Below are positions 27,395-35,702 of a stretch of 64,000 nucleotides of DNA, in pieces. Position 1 is the first letter of the stretch; every line of letters starts with the position of its first letter. The notes beneath the pieces are model-generated. The model ran no database searches, was not told where the DNA came from, and saw only the letters and a program-made list of their open reading frames with translations. The translations under genes and the position numbers were made by a program. Source of the DNA: Halioglobus maricola (lineage in GTDB: Bacteria > Pseudomonadota > Gammaproteobacteria > Pseudomonadales > Halieaceae). The stretch covers positions 3,982,501-4,046,500 of the forward strand of contig NZ_CP036422.1 in NCBI RefSeq assembly GCF_009388985.1, given 5' to 3'.

Positions 27395-28591
27395 GTGGAC
27401 ATCGATATCTACTCTCCCGATGCCTACACCAACGGCATTCCCCACGCCCAGTTCGCCTGGCTGCGCAACAACGCCCCGGTGTATTGGCACGCGTTGCCGG
27501 AAGGGGGCGGCTACTGGGTCGTCAGCCGCCACAGCGATGTTATCGATGTCTCCCGCGACTTCAAAACCTTCTCCGCCGAGAAAGGTTTCGTGCTGGTGGA
27601 CGACCTACCTGAGGACATCCTCGACATGGCCCGCAACCAGTTGCTGGGCATGGACCCGCCCAAGCACAGCCCCCTGCGGCGAGCAGTGATTACCCGTTTC
27701 ACTTCGCGCCGGCTGGAACAACTCGAGCCGGCGGTTCGGAGCATCGCCCGGGGCATGATGGCCAAAGCTCGCGATATCGGCGAGGTCAACTTTGTCGAGA
27801 GCCTGGCCGGCGACCTGCCCACCGCTGTCATCGGTTCACTGCTCGATATCCCCCAGGACATGTGGCCACAGATGCGCCGCTGGTCTGACTTGCAGACTTC
27901 GGCCTCAGACCCTGACCTCGGTGGCACGCCGGAGGAAGTTAACAACGCCAGCATTGAGATGGGAACCTATGGTTTCCAGCTGGCCTGCGAGCGCAAGGAT
28001 TCCGGTGCGGACGACCTGATCTCACTGCTAATTAATCAGGAAGTCGAAGGCGAAAGTGTCAGCGAGGCGGAATTCGCCTCACTGTTTGTACAAATCGCTG
28101 TCGCAGGTAACGAAACCACCCGCGGACTTATTTCCAGCGGCATGTACGAACTGATCAAACGACCTGAGCTCTACCGGGAACTGGAACAAAACCCGGCCCT
28201 GATCCCCGGTGCCGTGGAGGAAATGCTGCGCTGGACCTGCCCCTTGCACTACTTCCGCCGAACCGCGACCTGCGCCACCGAGATCGGCGGCCAAGTGATC
28301 GCGGAAGGCGACAAGGTGGTAATGCTCTATAGCTCCGCAAACTTCGACGAGCGGGTATTCGAGAACCCGCTGGAATTCAACATCCGGCGCGACACCAACC
28401 CACATCTCGCCTTCGGGCACGGCATTCACCTGTGCCTGGGCGCCAACCTGGCCCGACTGGAAGTGAAAATTTTCCTGGAAGAGTTTTTCCGCGAGTTTAA
28501 AGGCATGGAGCTGCTGGGTGAGCCCACCTACATTCGTTCGAATATGGTCCACGGCTTCAAGGATATGCCCGTGCGACTACTCGCCAGATAA
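27395..28591 (+). CDS. Cytochrome P450
   Basis: A 398-residue soluble bacterial P450. The I-helix oxygen-binding motif AGNETTR is at residues 237-243, the K-helix ExxR at 276-279 (EMLR), and the heme loop FGHGIHLCLG places the proximal Cys at 347. The K-helix region WTCPLHYFRRTA resembles the CYP125/CYP142/CYP124 type that hydroxylates sterol side chains and methyl-branched lipids. Start is GTG directly after the cupin stop codon, so translation is coupled. No ferredoxin gene is adjacent. Confidence 0.94.
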   Translation: MDIDIYSPDAYTNGIPHAQFAWLRNNAPVYWHALPEGGGYWVVSRHSDVIDVSRDFKTFSAEKGFVLVDDLPEDILDMARNQLLGMDPPKHSPLRRAVITRFTSRRLEQLEPAVRSIARGMMAKARDIGEVNFVESLAGDLPTAVIGSLLDIPQDMWPQMRRWSDLQTSASDPDLGGTPEEVNNASIEMGTYGFQLACERKDSGADDLISLLINQEVEGESVSEAEFASLFVQIAVAGNETTRGLISSGMYELIKRPELYRELEQNPALIPGAVEEMLRWTCPLHYFRRTATCATEIGGQVIAEGDKVVMLYSSANFDERVFENPLEFNIRRDTNPHLAFGHGIHLCLGANLARLEVKIFLEEFFREFKGMELLGEPTYIRSNMVHGFKDMPVRLLAR

Positions 28592-28592
28592 A

Positions 28593-29498
28593 CTACCAGC
28601 GCGCGCGGTAACCGCGCGTATCCACATGAACAAAGCCGCCGTGGCGGCTCGTCTTACGGTAACGCCCAATGCCGCCGAGCAACTGGGCGTTCTCCGGCCG
28701 CGACACAAACTCTTCCGCCAGGTCGACCAGCAGCTGCACGTCGTCAAGGTCCTGGTCACCATCGCGATCCAGATCATCCATGCGCCCGTCCCCGTCCACG
28801 TCCACATAAAAATCCATGGCATCGCCGTAGACATGGCGACTGTTGGGCACGTTGCCAATAGTGCGGTTGTACCACGGTGTGCGATAACCACTGATGACGC
28901 CAAATGTCGCCGCTGGATAGCCTCGCTGGCGCACCTCGCCCAGCAAACCTTCCAACAACACCAACAGCGACTCCTCCAGCGCGATGTACTTCGGATAATC
29001 ACTGACCTGTTTGCACAGGAACTGGCGCACCGTGAAATGGGGGCTCAAGCGCACGTCAAGCAGATCCTTCGTGACCTCGATATAGCCGGCAGGGGCACGG
29101 TATAGCTCGGGATGCCGGGGATGCCCCGGCGGTTGCTCGCCAAAGCGATAACCATTGAGTAGACCGCCAGCAATATTCGCCGCAGGTTCGGTGACAAACA
29201 ACTGAACCTCAAGCGTGGCGCCATCCGCAGTGGTGATCGTCAGCGGGTAGTATCCGGGGGTCGCTGGGGCAGTTAGTGCCATGCCCTGGGCATTCAAGAA
29301 CAGCGACACACCATCTTCTGCAGCAAACCCTGCGCCTTCCAGACTGCCCTCAAGCAGCCCCAGCTCCAGCCGTTCGTCCGGGGACGCTACAAGCGTGAAT
29401 GGATTAAATGCGAGCGGCAGACCGTCGAGGGAGAGAACCACCTGATCCGCCCGCGCCAGTATAGGGAACAGCAGTATCAGAGCCAGCAGGACACGCAA
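28593..29498 (-). CDS. Secreted M15-like (DUF882/YcbK-type) peptidase with calcium loops
   Basis: A 301-residue exported protein with signal peptide MRVLLALILLFPILARAD. The C-terminal half is a peptidase M15/D-Ala-D-Ala carboxypeptidase-like domain: zinc ligands His222 and Asp229 in SRHVYGDAMDF and His291 in FVHVD. Between them, residues 232-253 form two acidic loops, DVDGDGRMDDLD and DRDGDQDLDD, like EF-hand/dockerin calcium sites. The start is a TTG at 29498 immediately after the transpeptidase stop codon. GGAGG eight bases upstream and the signal peptide both support it. Translated together with the L,D-transpeptidase, it probably trims peptidoglycan cross-links. Confidence 0.85.
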   Translation of the reverse strand: MRVLLALILLFPILARADQVVLSLDGLPLAFNPFTLVASPDERLELGLLEGSLEGAGFAAEDGVSLFLNAQGMALTAPATPGYYPLTITTADGATLEVQLFVTEPAANIAGGLLNGYRFGEQPPGHPRHPELYRAPAGYIEVTKDLLDVRLSPHFTVRQFLCKQVSDYPKYIALEESLLVLLEGLLGEVRQRGYPAATFGVISGYRTPWYNRTIGNVPNSRHVYGDAMDFYVDVDGDGRMDDLDRDGDQDLDDVQLLVDLAEEFVSRPENAQLLGGIGRYRKTSRHGGFVHVDTRGYRARW

Positions 29499-31115
29499 CT
29501 AGCTGGCCTCCGGCGGTGCATCGAGTATCGCCAGGGCCGGTGCGTCCTTTCCGTAGATGTCTGCATGAAACTGCATTCGCCCATCCCGTGCTGGACTGGT
29601 GGTCCAGTACATCAACATGACGTCCACCTCCCGCTCCATGGGCACTCGCACCTGGGGTTTGCGGCTGTCCACCACCGCCTCAACCTGGCTCAGAGACCAC
29701 TGCTGTGAATCATCGAGCAGCAACTCTGCCAGGCGCAGCGGCTCTTTAACACGCACGCAACCTGAGCTGAACGCCCGCGCACTGCGGGAGAACAAGTACC
29801 TGGATGGTGTGTCGTGCAGGTAAATAGCGTAGCTATTGGGGAACATGAACTTGACCCGACCCAGAGCGTTACTCTCCCAGGGTTGCTGCACGACCCGGTA
29901 GGGGAAATTGCCCATATTGGCATTGGCCCAATCGATCGACGCCGGGTTTACAACTTCACCGCGACGATCGTAGAGCAGGTAGTTCTGCTCCGCGATGTAG
30001 CTCTGGTCAGCTTTGAATTTGGGCAGCAAACTGCGGCCGATGATGCTTCTGGGCACCGTCCAGGTAGGATTGAATTCGAGGTATCTGAGGCGCTTGGTAA
30101 AGATTGGCGTCTGGTGAGCGATAGTGCCTACCATCACCGGAGTCTCCCACAAAAGCTCATCGCCGCGGATATAGTAGAGCTCATAGCCCGCAACATTAAC
30201 CACGAGCATCTCGTCGCTCAGATCCTGCGCGATCCAGCGCACACGATCGAGATTAACCCGCAGCGCATCCACCCGCTCGGCTGGCGTCATATTCAGGAAG
30301 TGATAACTCTGGGCACCGACTATGCCGTCCACATCCAGGCCATGATCCCTTTGGAACACCCTCACAGCATCCTGGACTGCACCGCCGTAGCGACGATCCG
30401 GGCCTGCTGAGGGGAGGTAGCCCAACTGTACCAGCCGCTCGGCCAGATCTGGCACCACTGGGTACTCCTGCCCTGGCTTGAGCACGACATCTGTAGGTAA
30501 GGCCCGGAATTCGCCACTGGCGGCCAATGCACGGTAGTGCCGCAGCGCGGCCACCATCTGGTAATAGAACGGCATGGCAGGACGAAGGCGCTCCAGGATT
30601 TCGTCGATGGAATCTTCAGCGATGGCCTGCTGCAGCTGCCCCGATATAGTGTGGATGTCGAAATCCAACTGGGCATAGTTGAAGGTGGGATCAAGCAAGC
30701 GGGGGTCGACCTTGCCCTTTGCCATATGTTGGATATAGAGCAGGATTCCGTCTGTAAGCAAAACATCGAACCGCGCCCGCGCCCGGTCCTTCTCCGGCCA
30801 CTCATCATTTCGCAGCGACCACAGCGCCATCAGTTCGCTGTAATGATAATCATCGGGGCTCAGCCCATCATCAAAGCTGCCCCGCAGCAGGTCTAACATA
30901 CGCTGCGCTTGTTGCCGGTCCTGCCAGGCGGCCTGATAGTCCTGGCGGGAATAGAAATCCTCGACAATGACGGGCAGGTGAACCCGCCCCCCCGAGGGAA
31001 GCTGGCTGCCGCCATCCACGACCAGATGCTCAGTCAAAGACTGCAATTCACCCCGCAGGTCCGCCTTTGCAGTTAGAGAAACCATCAGGAGAGAGAGCAG
31101 AATCAGTATTCTCAT
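29499..31115 (-). CDS. L,D-transpeptidase, YcbB/LdtD type
   Basis: A 538-residue periplasmic protein with signal peptide MRILILLSLLMVSLTAKAD. A scaffold region is followed by a peptidoglycan-binding repeat (LVQLGYLPSAGPD to VRVFQRDHGL, about residues 228-260). The YkuD catalytic domain has His434 in YLHDTPS and the nucleophile Cys453 in SSGCVRV. This order and length match E. coli YcbB/LdtD, which forms 3-3 cross-links between diaminopimelate residues. The start at 31115 is set by the signal peptide. The adjacent M15-type peptidase begins where this gene stops. It is divergent from ilvE. Confidence 0.93.
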   Translation of the reverse strand: MRILILLSLLMVSLTAKADLRGELQSLTEHLVVDGGSQLPSGGRVHLPVIVEDFYSRQDYQAAWQDRQQAQRMLDLLRGSFDDGLSPDDYHYSELMALWSLRNDEWPEKDRARARFDVLLTDGILLYIQHMAKGKVDPRLLDPTFNYAQLDFDIHTISGQLQQAIAEDSIDEILERLRPAMPFYYQMVAALRHYRALAASGEFRALPTDVVLKPGQEYPVVPDLAERLVQLGYLPSAGPDRRYGGAVQDAVRVFQRDHGLDVDGIVGAQSYHFLNMTPAERVDALRVNLDRVRWIAQDLSDEMLVVNVAGYELYYIRGDELLWETPVMVGTIAHQTPIFTKRLRYLEFNPTWTVPRSIIGRSLLPKFKADQSYIAEQNYLLYDRRGEVVNPASIDWANANMGNFPYRVVQQPWESNALGRVKFMFPNSYAIYLHDTPSRYLFSRSARAFSSGCVRVKEPLRLAELLLDDSQQWSLSQVEAVVDSRKPQVRVPMEREVDVMLMYWTTSPARDGRMQFHADIYGKDAPALAILDAPPEAS

Positions 31116-31126
31116 AGGCGACCAGT

Positions 31127-31194
31127 GTTTCCGGAAACGATAATTAATGAACCCACAGCCTAGCCGCTGCCCTTCGCTGTGACAAATTTCCGGA
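31127..31194. promoter_or_regulatory. Palindrome GTTTCCGGAAAC and partial copy between ldt and ilvE
   Basis: The divergent gap holds a perfect 12-bp palindrome at 31127-31138, just 12 bases upstream of the transpeptidase start. A second TTTCCGGA is at 31187-31194. This spacing and symmetry suit a repressor site for the transpeptidase operon. A 6-bp GC stem (CCCCGC/GCGGGG, 31267-31283) lies in the ilvE leader. Function is inferred only. Confidence 0.25.
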
Positions 31195-31310
31195 TATTTC
31201 AGCCCGGCACGGCCCCATATCCCTGTTTCTCGCGGTATTATGTTCTGTTCATCGACATACATATTCCCCCGCCAACAGCGGGGCCCAGCGATACATAGAG
31301 CAGTAAGACA

Positions 31311-32306
31311 ATGGCGGCATTCGGCACAGAGTTCACGGACAAAATGGTCATCAACCACTATGCAGACGGACAATGGTCCGGTCTGGACGTGGTCCCGGTG
31401 GAACCCTTTCGCCTGCACCCCGCCACCCATGTGCTGCACTATGCCAGCGAATGCTTCGAGGGCCTCAAAGCCTACCGCACGGCGGAAGGTAACATTCACC
31501 TGTTCCGCCCGGACCGCCACGTGGCAAGGCTGCTCAATAGCGCGGCCCAATTGCTGCTGCCAGTGCCCGACGAGGCCACCCTGGTGAGCTCGCTGCACCG
31601 AGCGGTGGCCGAGGTAAAAGACCAGATTCCCGCTTACCCGGGTTCCCTGTACTTGCGCCCCACCCTGTTCGGTACCGAAGAGGATATCGGCGCCGCGGCC
31701 CGCCCTACCCAAAAGGCGATCTATTACGTACTCACCTCACCCGTGGGGGATTACTTCGCCGGCGGACTCAAGCCGTTGCGGGTAAAAGTGGATCACGAGG
31801 CGCAACGCTCCACTCCTGAATTCGGCGCGGTCAAAACAGGCGGCAATTACGCCGCCGCCATGCGTCAGGTAGTGCGCGCCCGCGAAGAATTGGGTGCAGA
31901 CCAGGTGTTGTTCGCGCCCGGCGGCATTGTTCAGGAAACCGGCGCTGCCAACTTTGTGCTTATTGAAAATGGCGAGCTACTGACCAAACCGCTGGATGGC
32001 TCCATCCTGCCCGGCGTGACCCGCGACAGTATTCTGACGCTGGCTGCCGAAGCTGGCCTGAAGGTCACCGAGCGCGACTTCAATGTCACTGAGCTACTGG
32101 AACGCGCACCTAACGGCGAGGCCGCCCTGACCGGCACAGCTGCAGTTCTCACTCCCGTAGGCGAGTTGGTTCACAACGGCGTAACGACCCAGGTTGGCAA
32201 CGGCGAGATGGGGCCCTGGTCCAGCAAGCTGCGAGACCAGCTCTGCTCAATCCAGAGCGGCACAGCAGATGACCCGCACGGCTGGCGTGTCGCCCTCAAT
32301 GCCTGA
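31311..32306 (+). CDS. ilvE: Branched-chain amino acid aminotransferase
   Basis: A 331-residue class IV PLP aminotransferase. Recognisable segments are LHYASECFEGLKAYRT near residue 42, the Schiff-base lysine Lys175 in GAVKTGGNYAAAM, GGIVQETGAANFVLI and LDGSILPGVTRDSIL. It transfers amino groups between glutamate and branched 2-oxo acids in the last step of leucine, isoleucine and valine synthesis and the first of their breakdown. It overlaps the following quinone oxidoreductase by 8 bases. The pattern fits the branched-chain type better than D-alanine aminotransferase or aminodeoxychorismate lyase. Confidence 0.93.
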   Translation: MAAFGTEFTDKMVINHYADGQWSGLDVVPVEPFRLHPATHVLHYASECFEGLKAYRTAEGNIHLFRPDRHVARLLNSAAQLLLPVPDEATLVSSLHRAVAEVKDQIPAYPGSLYLRPTLFGTEEDIGAAARPTQKAIYYVLTSPVGDYFAGGLKPLRVKVDHEAQRSTPEFGAVKTGGNYAAAMRQVVRAREELGADQVLFAPGGIVQETGAANFVLIENGELLTKPLDGSILPGVTRDSILTLAAEAGLKVTERDFNVTELLERAPNGEAALTGTAAVLTPVGELVHNGVTTQVGNGEMGPWSSKLRDQLCSIQSGTADDPHGWRVALNA

Positions 32307-33291
32307 CACAGCTTTTGAGCGTCACTATGTCGCGGTCAACGATGAAGACCGCAGCCTGAGCTTACAGCGGGACGTGATCACTCCACCGGATGCCGGTGAA
32401 GTCCTTATCGAGGTTGCTGCAGCCGGCCTCAATCGTGCCGACCTTCTGCAGCGGGCGGGCCTTTATCCCCCTCCCGAGGACGCCTCTCCCATCATGGGCC
32501 TTGAAGTCGCTGGCACGGTGATCGCGGTCGGCGAAGATGTCACAAACTGGTCCGTCGGCGACCCCATCTGCGCCCTCACCCACGGCGGAGGTTACGCCAC
32601 TAAAGCCCTCGCCCCTATTGGCCAGTGCTTCCCCGTGCCTTCGGGCTACACCATGGAGCAGGCAGCCGCACTGCCCGAAGCGCTGCTCACGGTGTGGCAC
32701 AACATCTTCCAGCGCGGCGCAATGCAGCCGGGCGAAAAGGTATTGGTTCACGGCGGTGCCAGCGGCATCGGCACGCTCGGCATCCAGATGGCAAAGGCCA
32801 TGGGAGGAGAGGTTTACACCACCGCAGGCACCGACCAGAAATGCACCGCGCTTCTCGAGCTGGGTGCCACCATGGCCATCAACTACAGAGATGAAGACTT
32901 CGAAGAGGCGCTCACTAACGCCGGCGTCAGCAACCAGATTAACGTCATCCTCGACATGATAGGTGGCGACTACGTGCAAAAAAACATCAATGTGGCGGCA
33001 CCGGACGGGCGAATCGTGAATATCGCCTTTATGAACGGATTCCAGGCAGAAGTGAATTTCGCGCCGCTGCTGATAAAGCGGATCTCTCTAACAGGCTCCA
33101 CCCTCCGCGCCCAGAGTTTCGCGCAGAAAACCATCATGACAGCGGAAATTATTGAACACATATACCCACACCTGGAGACGGGTGCGATCAAGCCTGTCGT
33201 CGACCGCGTATTTGAACTGTCGGCTGTGGCCAGCGCTCATGATTACATGCAAAGTGGTGCCCATATGGGCAAGATCATTCTCCGCAGCTGA
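32299..33291 (+). CDS. NAD(P)H quinone oxidoreductase, zinc-independent MDR (PIG3-like)
   Basis: A 330-residue medium-chain dehydrogenase/reductase without the structural-zinc cysteines. It has LNRADLLQRAGLYPPP, PIMGLEVAGTV, and the cofactor motif VHGGASGIGTLGIQ near residue 150, the signature of TP53I3/PIG3-type quinone oxidoreductases. The enzyme reduces quinones or enones with NADPH. Its ATG at 32299 overlaps the ilvE stop region by 8 bases, and an SDR follows 9 bases after its stop, giving a three-gene operon. Confidence 0.92.
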   Translation: MPDTAFERHYVAVNDEDRSLSLQRDVITPPDAGEVLIEVAAAGLNRADLLQRAGLYPPPEDASPIMGLEVAGTVIAVGEDVTNWSVGDPICALTHGGGYATKALAPIGQCFPVPSGYTMEQAAALPEALLTVWHNIFQRGAMQPGEKVLVHGGASGIGTLGIQMAKAMGGEVYTTAGTDQKCTALLELGATMAINYRDEDFEEALTNAGVSNQINVILDMIGGDYVQKNINVAAPDGRIVNIAFMNGFQAEVNFAPLLIKRISLTGSTLRAQSFAQKTIMTAEIIEHIYPHLETGAIKPVVDRVFELSAVASAHDYMQSGAHMGKIILRS

Positions 33292-33300
33292 GGAACCACA

Positions 33301-34050
33301 ATGCAACGATTTACAGGTAAGGTCGCGCTAATCACGGGCGCAGCCTCCGGCATCGGCCGGGCCACCGCCATCCGCCTCGCCAATGAGGGTGCTTCAGTAT
33401 TCCTCACCGACATCAATAACGACGGTCTCGCTGACACCATCACTGAGTTGCCTGACGGCAGTGCTTCAGCAACGGCTGAACTGGACGTCACGGATTCCAG
33501 CGCCTGCGACACCGCCGTCGCCCAGTGTGTAGAACACTTTGGCAAGCTGGACATCCTGTGCAATATCGCCGGCATCGCCTTCTCCGAAAATCTCACCGAG
33601 GTCACAGACGAACAGTGGTCACTGATGGTGGGTATCAATCTTAATGGCGTCTTTTTCATGAGTCGCGCGGCCATACCTCACCTGCTTGAGAGCAAAGGCA
33701 ATATTGTCAATATGTCGTCCAGTGCAGGCCGTGGAGGCCAGGCCTATAACTCCGCGTACTGCGCCACCAAGGCGGGCGTACTGATGTTCTCCAAGGCGCT
33801 GGCCATGGAGTACGGCAAGCGAGAGGTGCGGGTTAATGCTGTGTGTCCAGGCTTCGTCCAGACCCCACTATCGGCAAACTTCAAAATGCCAGAGGGCGCA
33901 GACATGGACCTGTTCAGCCGGCTGCTTCCCCTCGTAGAGGCCTCCACGCCAGATGAAATCGCTGGCGCTGTGGCCTACCTTGCCTCCGACGAGGCCCGCT
34001 TTATCAACGGTATCGAACTGCCGATCGACGGTGGCCAGACTGCGGGCTAG
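33301..34050 (+). CDS. SDR family oxidoreductase
   Basis: A 249-residue classical SDR. TGAASGIG is near residues 12-19, CNIAGIAF near 87, the catalytic serine in NMSSSAG and Tyr/Lys in AYCATKAG. AVCPGFVQTP and DGGQTAG follow. Length is typical. It is the third gene of the ilvE-quinone reductase-SDR run, with GAGGAACC ahead of the ATG. The substrate is unknown; it is distinct from the catabolic-block SDRs and may act on 3-hydroxyacyl or other alcohol substrates. Confidence 0.92.
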   Translation: MQRFTGKVALITGAASGIGRATAIRLANEGASVFLTDINNDGLADTITELPDGSASATAELDVTDSSACDTAVAQCVEHFGKLDILCNIAGIAFSENLTEVTDEQWSLMVGINLNGVFFMSRAAIPHLLESKGNIVNMSSSAGRGGQAYNSAYCATKAGVLMFSKALAMEYGKREVRVNAVCPGFVQTPLSANFKMPEGADMDLFSRLLPLVEASTPDEIAGAVAYLASDEARFINGIELPIDGGQTAG

Positions 34051-34112
34051 GAGTTGCCAAACTCCCGCACACACGGGAAGATGAGGTCAGTGTTCCGCAA
34101 CCAACGAAAAAT

Positions 34113-35702
34113 ATGACATTCCTGACTCGACTGCTCGCCCTGTCCTGCCTGATTAGCCTTGCCGCCTGCGGTGATTCCGAACAGGAGCCCGCTACCAATT
34201 CCGACATTGCACAGGCTCCCGCCCAGGTGCAACCAGCCGAAACGGAATCCCCCGAGCCGGAGACAACAGCAGCCCTGCCTTTCGCACCTAGTGCGGATGA
34301 ACAAGCCCTGCAGGCCCTCAAGGGCTTCCGCAATCCATGGACAGGTGACCTGGACGTGATGGAAGAACGCCGCGTTGTTCGCGTTCTCACCGTTTACAGC
34401 CCGGGCAGATATTACCTGGAAGACAATGGGCAGGAGAAAGGGCTGGTCAAGGAATTCTCCATGATGTTCGAGAAATTCCTCAACAAACGCCTGAACCGCA
34501 AAACCGTCAAAGTACACGTCATCATCATCCCCATGGCGCGCAATCAACTGGTACCTGCGCTGCTCGCCGGACACGGCGATATCATCAACGCCAGCCTTTC
34601 CATTACGCCTGAGCGTCAGGAGCAATTCGATTTTTCCATTCCTGCGAGCAAGGCTGTCTCTGAGATTCTAATTACCGGTCCGGATGCGCCGGCTCTCGAC
34701 GGGATTGACGATCTCTCCGGCCAGACCATCTACGTGCGCCATTCCAGTAGCTACCGCGAAAGTGTCGATACCCTGAATGAGCGCCTGGTCGCGGAAGGCA
34801 AGGAGCCAGTCAACATAGAACTTGTCTCGGAATTTCTCGAGGATGACGACCTCATAGAAATGGTCGACAAAGGCCTGCTCCCGTGGGCAATCGTGGACTC
34901 CTACAAGCCCACTCTCTGGAAAGGTGTATTCACCAACACCACCGTGCGCGATGACATCGTATTTCGCGAAGGGGGACGCATCGCCTGGGCCTTTCGCCAG
35001 AACAGCCCGCTCCTTGAAGGCGCTGTTAACGATTTCCTGAAGAAAAACCGGGAAGGCACCCTGATCGGCAATGTGCTGAAAAATCGTTACATTCGCGACT
35101 TTGACTGGGCTGCTAACGCGCTCGATGACAGCGACTACCAGCGCTTTCTGGAGCTCCAGCACATCTTCCAGAAGTACGGCGATCAGTACCGTGTCGACTA
35201 TCTGCTGGCAGCCGCCCAGGGATATCAGGAATCCCGCCTGGACCAGACTGCTCGCAGCCACGCTGGCGCGGTCGGCGTGATGCAGCTACTACCCACAACC
35301 GCACGCGATAAAAACGTGGGCATTCACGACATCAGCTCTGCAGATTCCAACATCCACGCCGGCATCAAGTATCTGGATTTCCTGCGCGATCGCTATTTTA
35401 ACGACCCTGCCATCGACACCCGCAACAAAACGCTGCTGGCATTGGCTGCCTACAACACCGGGCCTTCACGCATGATCAATCTGCGGCGCAAGGCTGAGCG
35501 GCTGGGTTACGACCCCAACGTCTGGTTCGATAATGTAGAACTGGTGGCGGCGCAGGATGTGGGCCGAGAGCCGGTCCAGTATGTAGCCAACATATACAAG
35601 TACTACGTGGCCTACCGCTACTCGATCGACCAGCAGGCGGGGCACGCCAAGGCCCGTGAACGCGCTGGCATGACACCCTACCGCAGCGGCAGCGACGACT
35701 AG
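34113..35702 (+). CDS. MltF-like membrane-bound lytic transglycosylase (lipoprotein)
   Basis: A 529-residue lipoprotein with lipobox LAAC (Cys19) and a Pro/Glu-rich linker to about residue 60. A periplasmic solute-binding-protein-3-like domain spans about 85-330, and a C-terminal SLT transglycosylase domain follows with catalytic Glu373 in GYQESRLD, then HAGAVGVMQLLP and AAYNTGPSRM. This two-domain order is that of MltF, which cleaves the glycan strand to 1,6-anhydro ends. In MltF the first domain is a sensing module that responds to muropeptides. It converges with the MBL gene, overlapping by 4 bases. Confidence 0.92.
   Translation: MTFLTRLLALSCLISLAACGDSEQEPATNSDIAQAPAQVQPAETESPEPETTAALPFAPSADEQALQALKGFRNPWTGDLDVMEERRVVRVLTVYSPGRYYLEDNGQEKGLVKEFSMMFEKFLNKRLNRKTVKVHVIIIPMARNQLVPALLAGHGDIINASLSITPERQEQFDFSIPASKAVSEILITGPDAPALDGIDDLSGQTIYVRHSSSYRESVDTLNERLVAEGKEPVNIELVSEFLEDDDLIEMVDKGLLPWAIVDSYKPTLWKGVFTNTTVRDDIVFREGGRIAWAFRQNSPLLEGAVNDFLKKNREGTLIGNVLKNRYIRDFDWAANALDDSDYQRFLELQHIFQKYGDQYRVDYLLAAAQGYQESRLDQTARSHAGAVGVMQLLPTTARDKNVGIHDISSADSNIHAGIKYLDFLRDRYFNDPAIDTRNKTLLALAAYNTGPSRMINLRRKAERLGYDPNVWFDNVELVAAQDVGREPVQYVANIYKYYVAYRYSIDQQAGHAKARERAGMTPYRSGSDD

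Noticed and set aside
31116..31712. N-terminal extension of the L,D-transpeptidase frame across ilvE
   Set aside because: The start at 31115 gives a clean signal peptide; the extension would cover the promoter and the ilvE coding region.
34050..34065. GGAGTT/AACTCC stem after the SDR gene as a terminator
   Set aside because: Only six pairs with no T run; too weak to list as a terminator.
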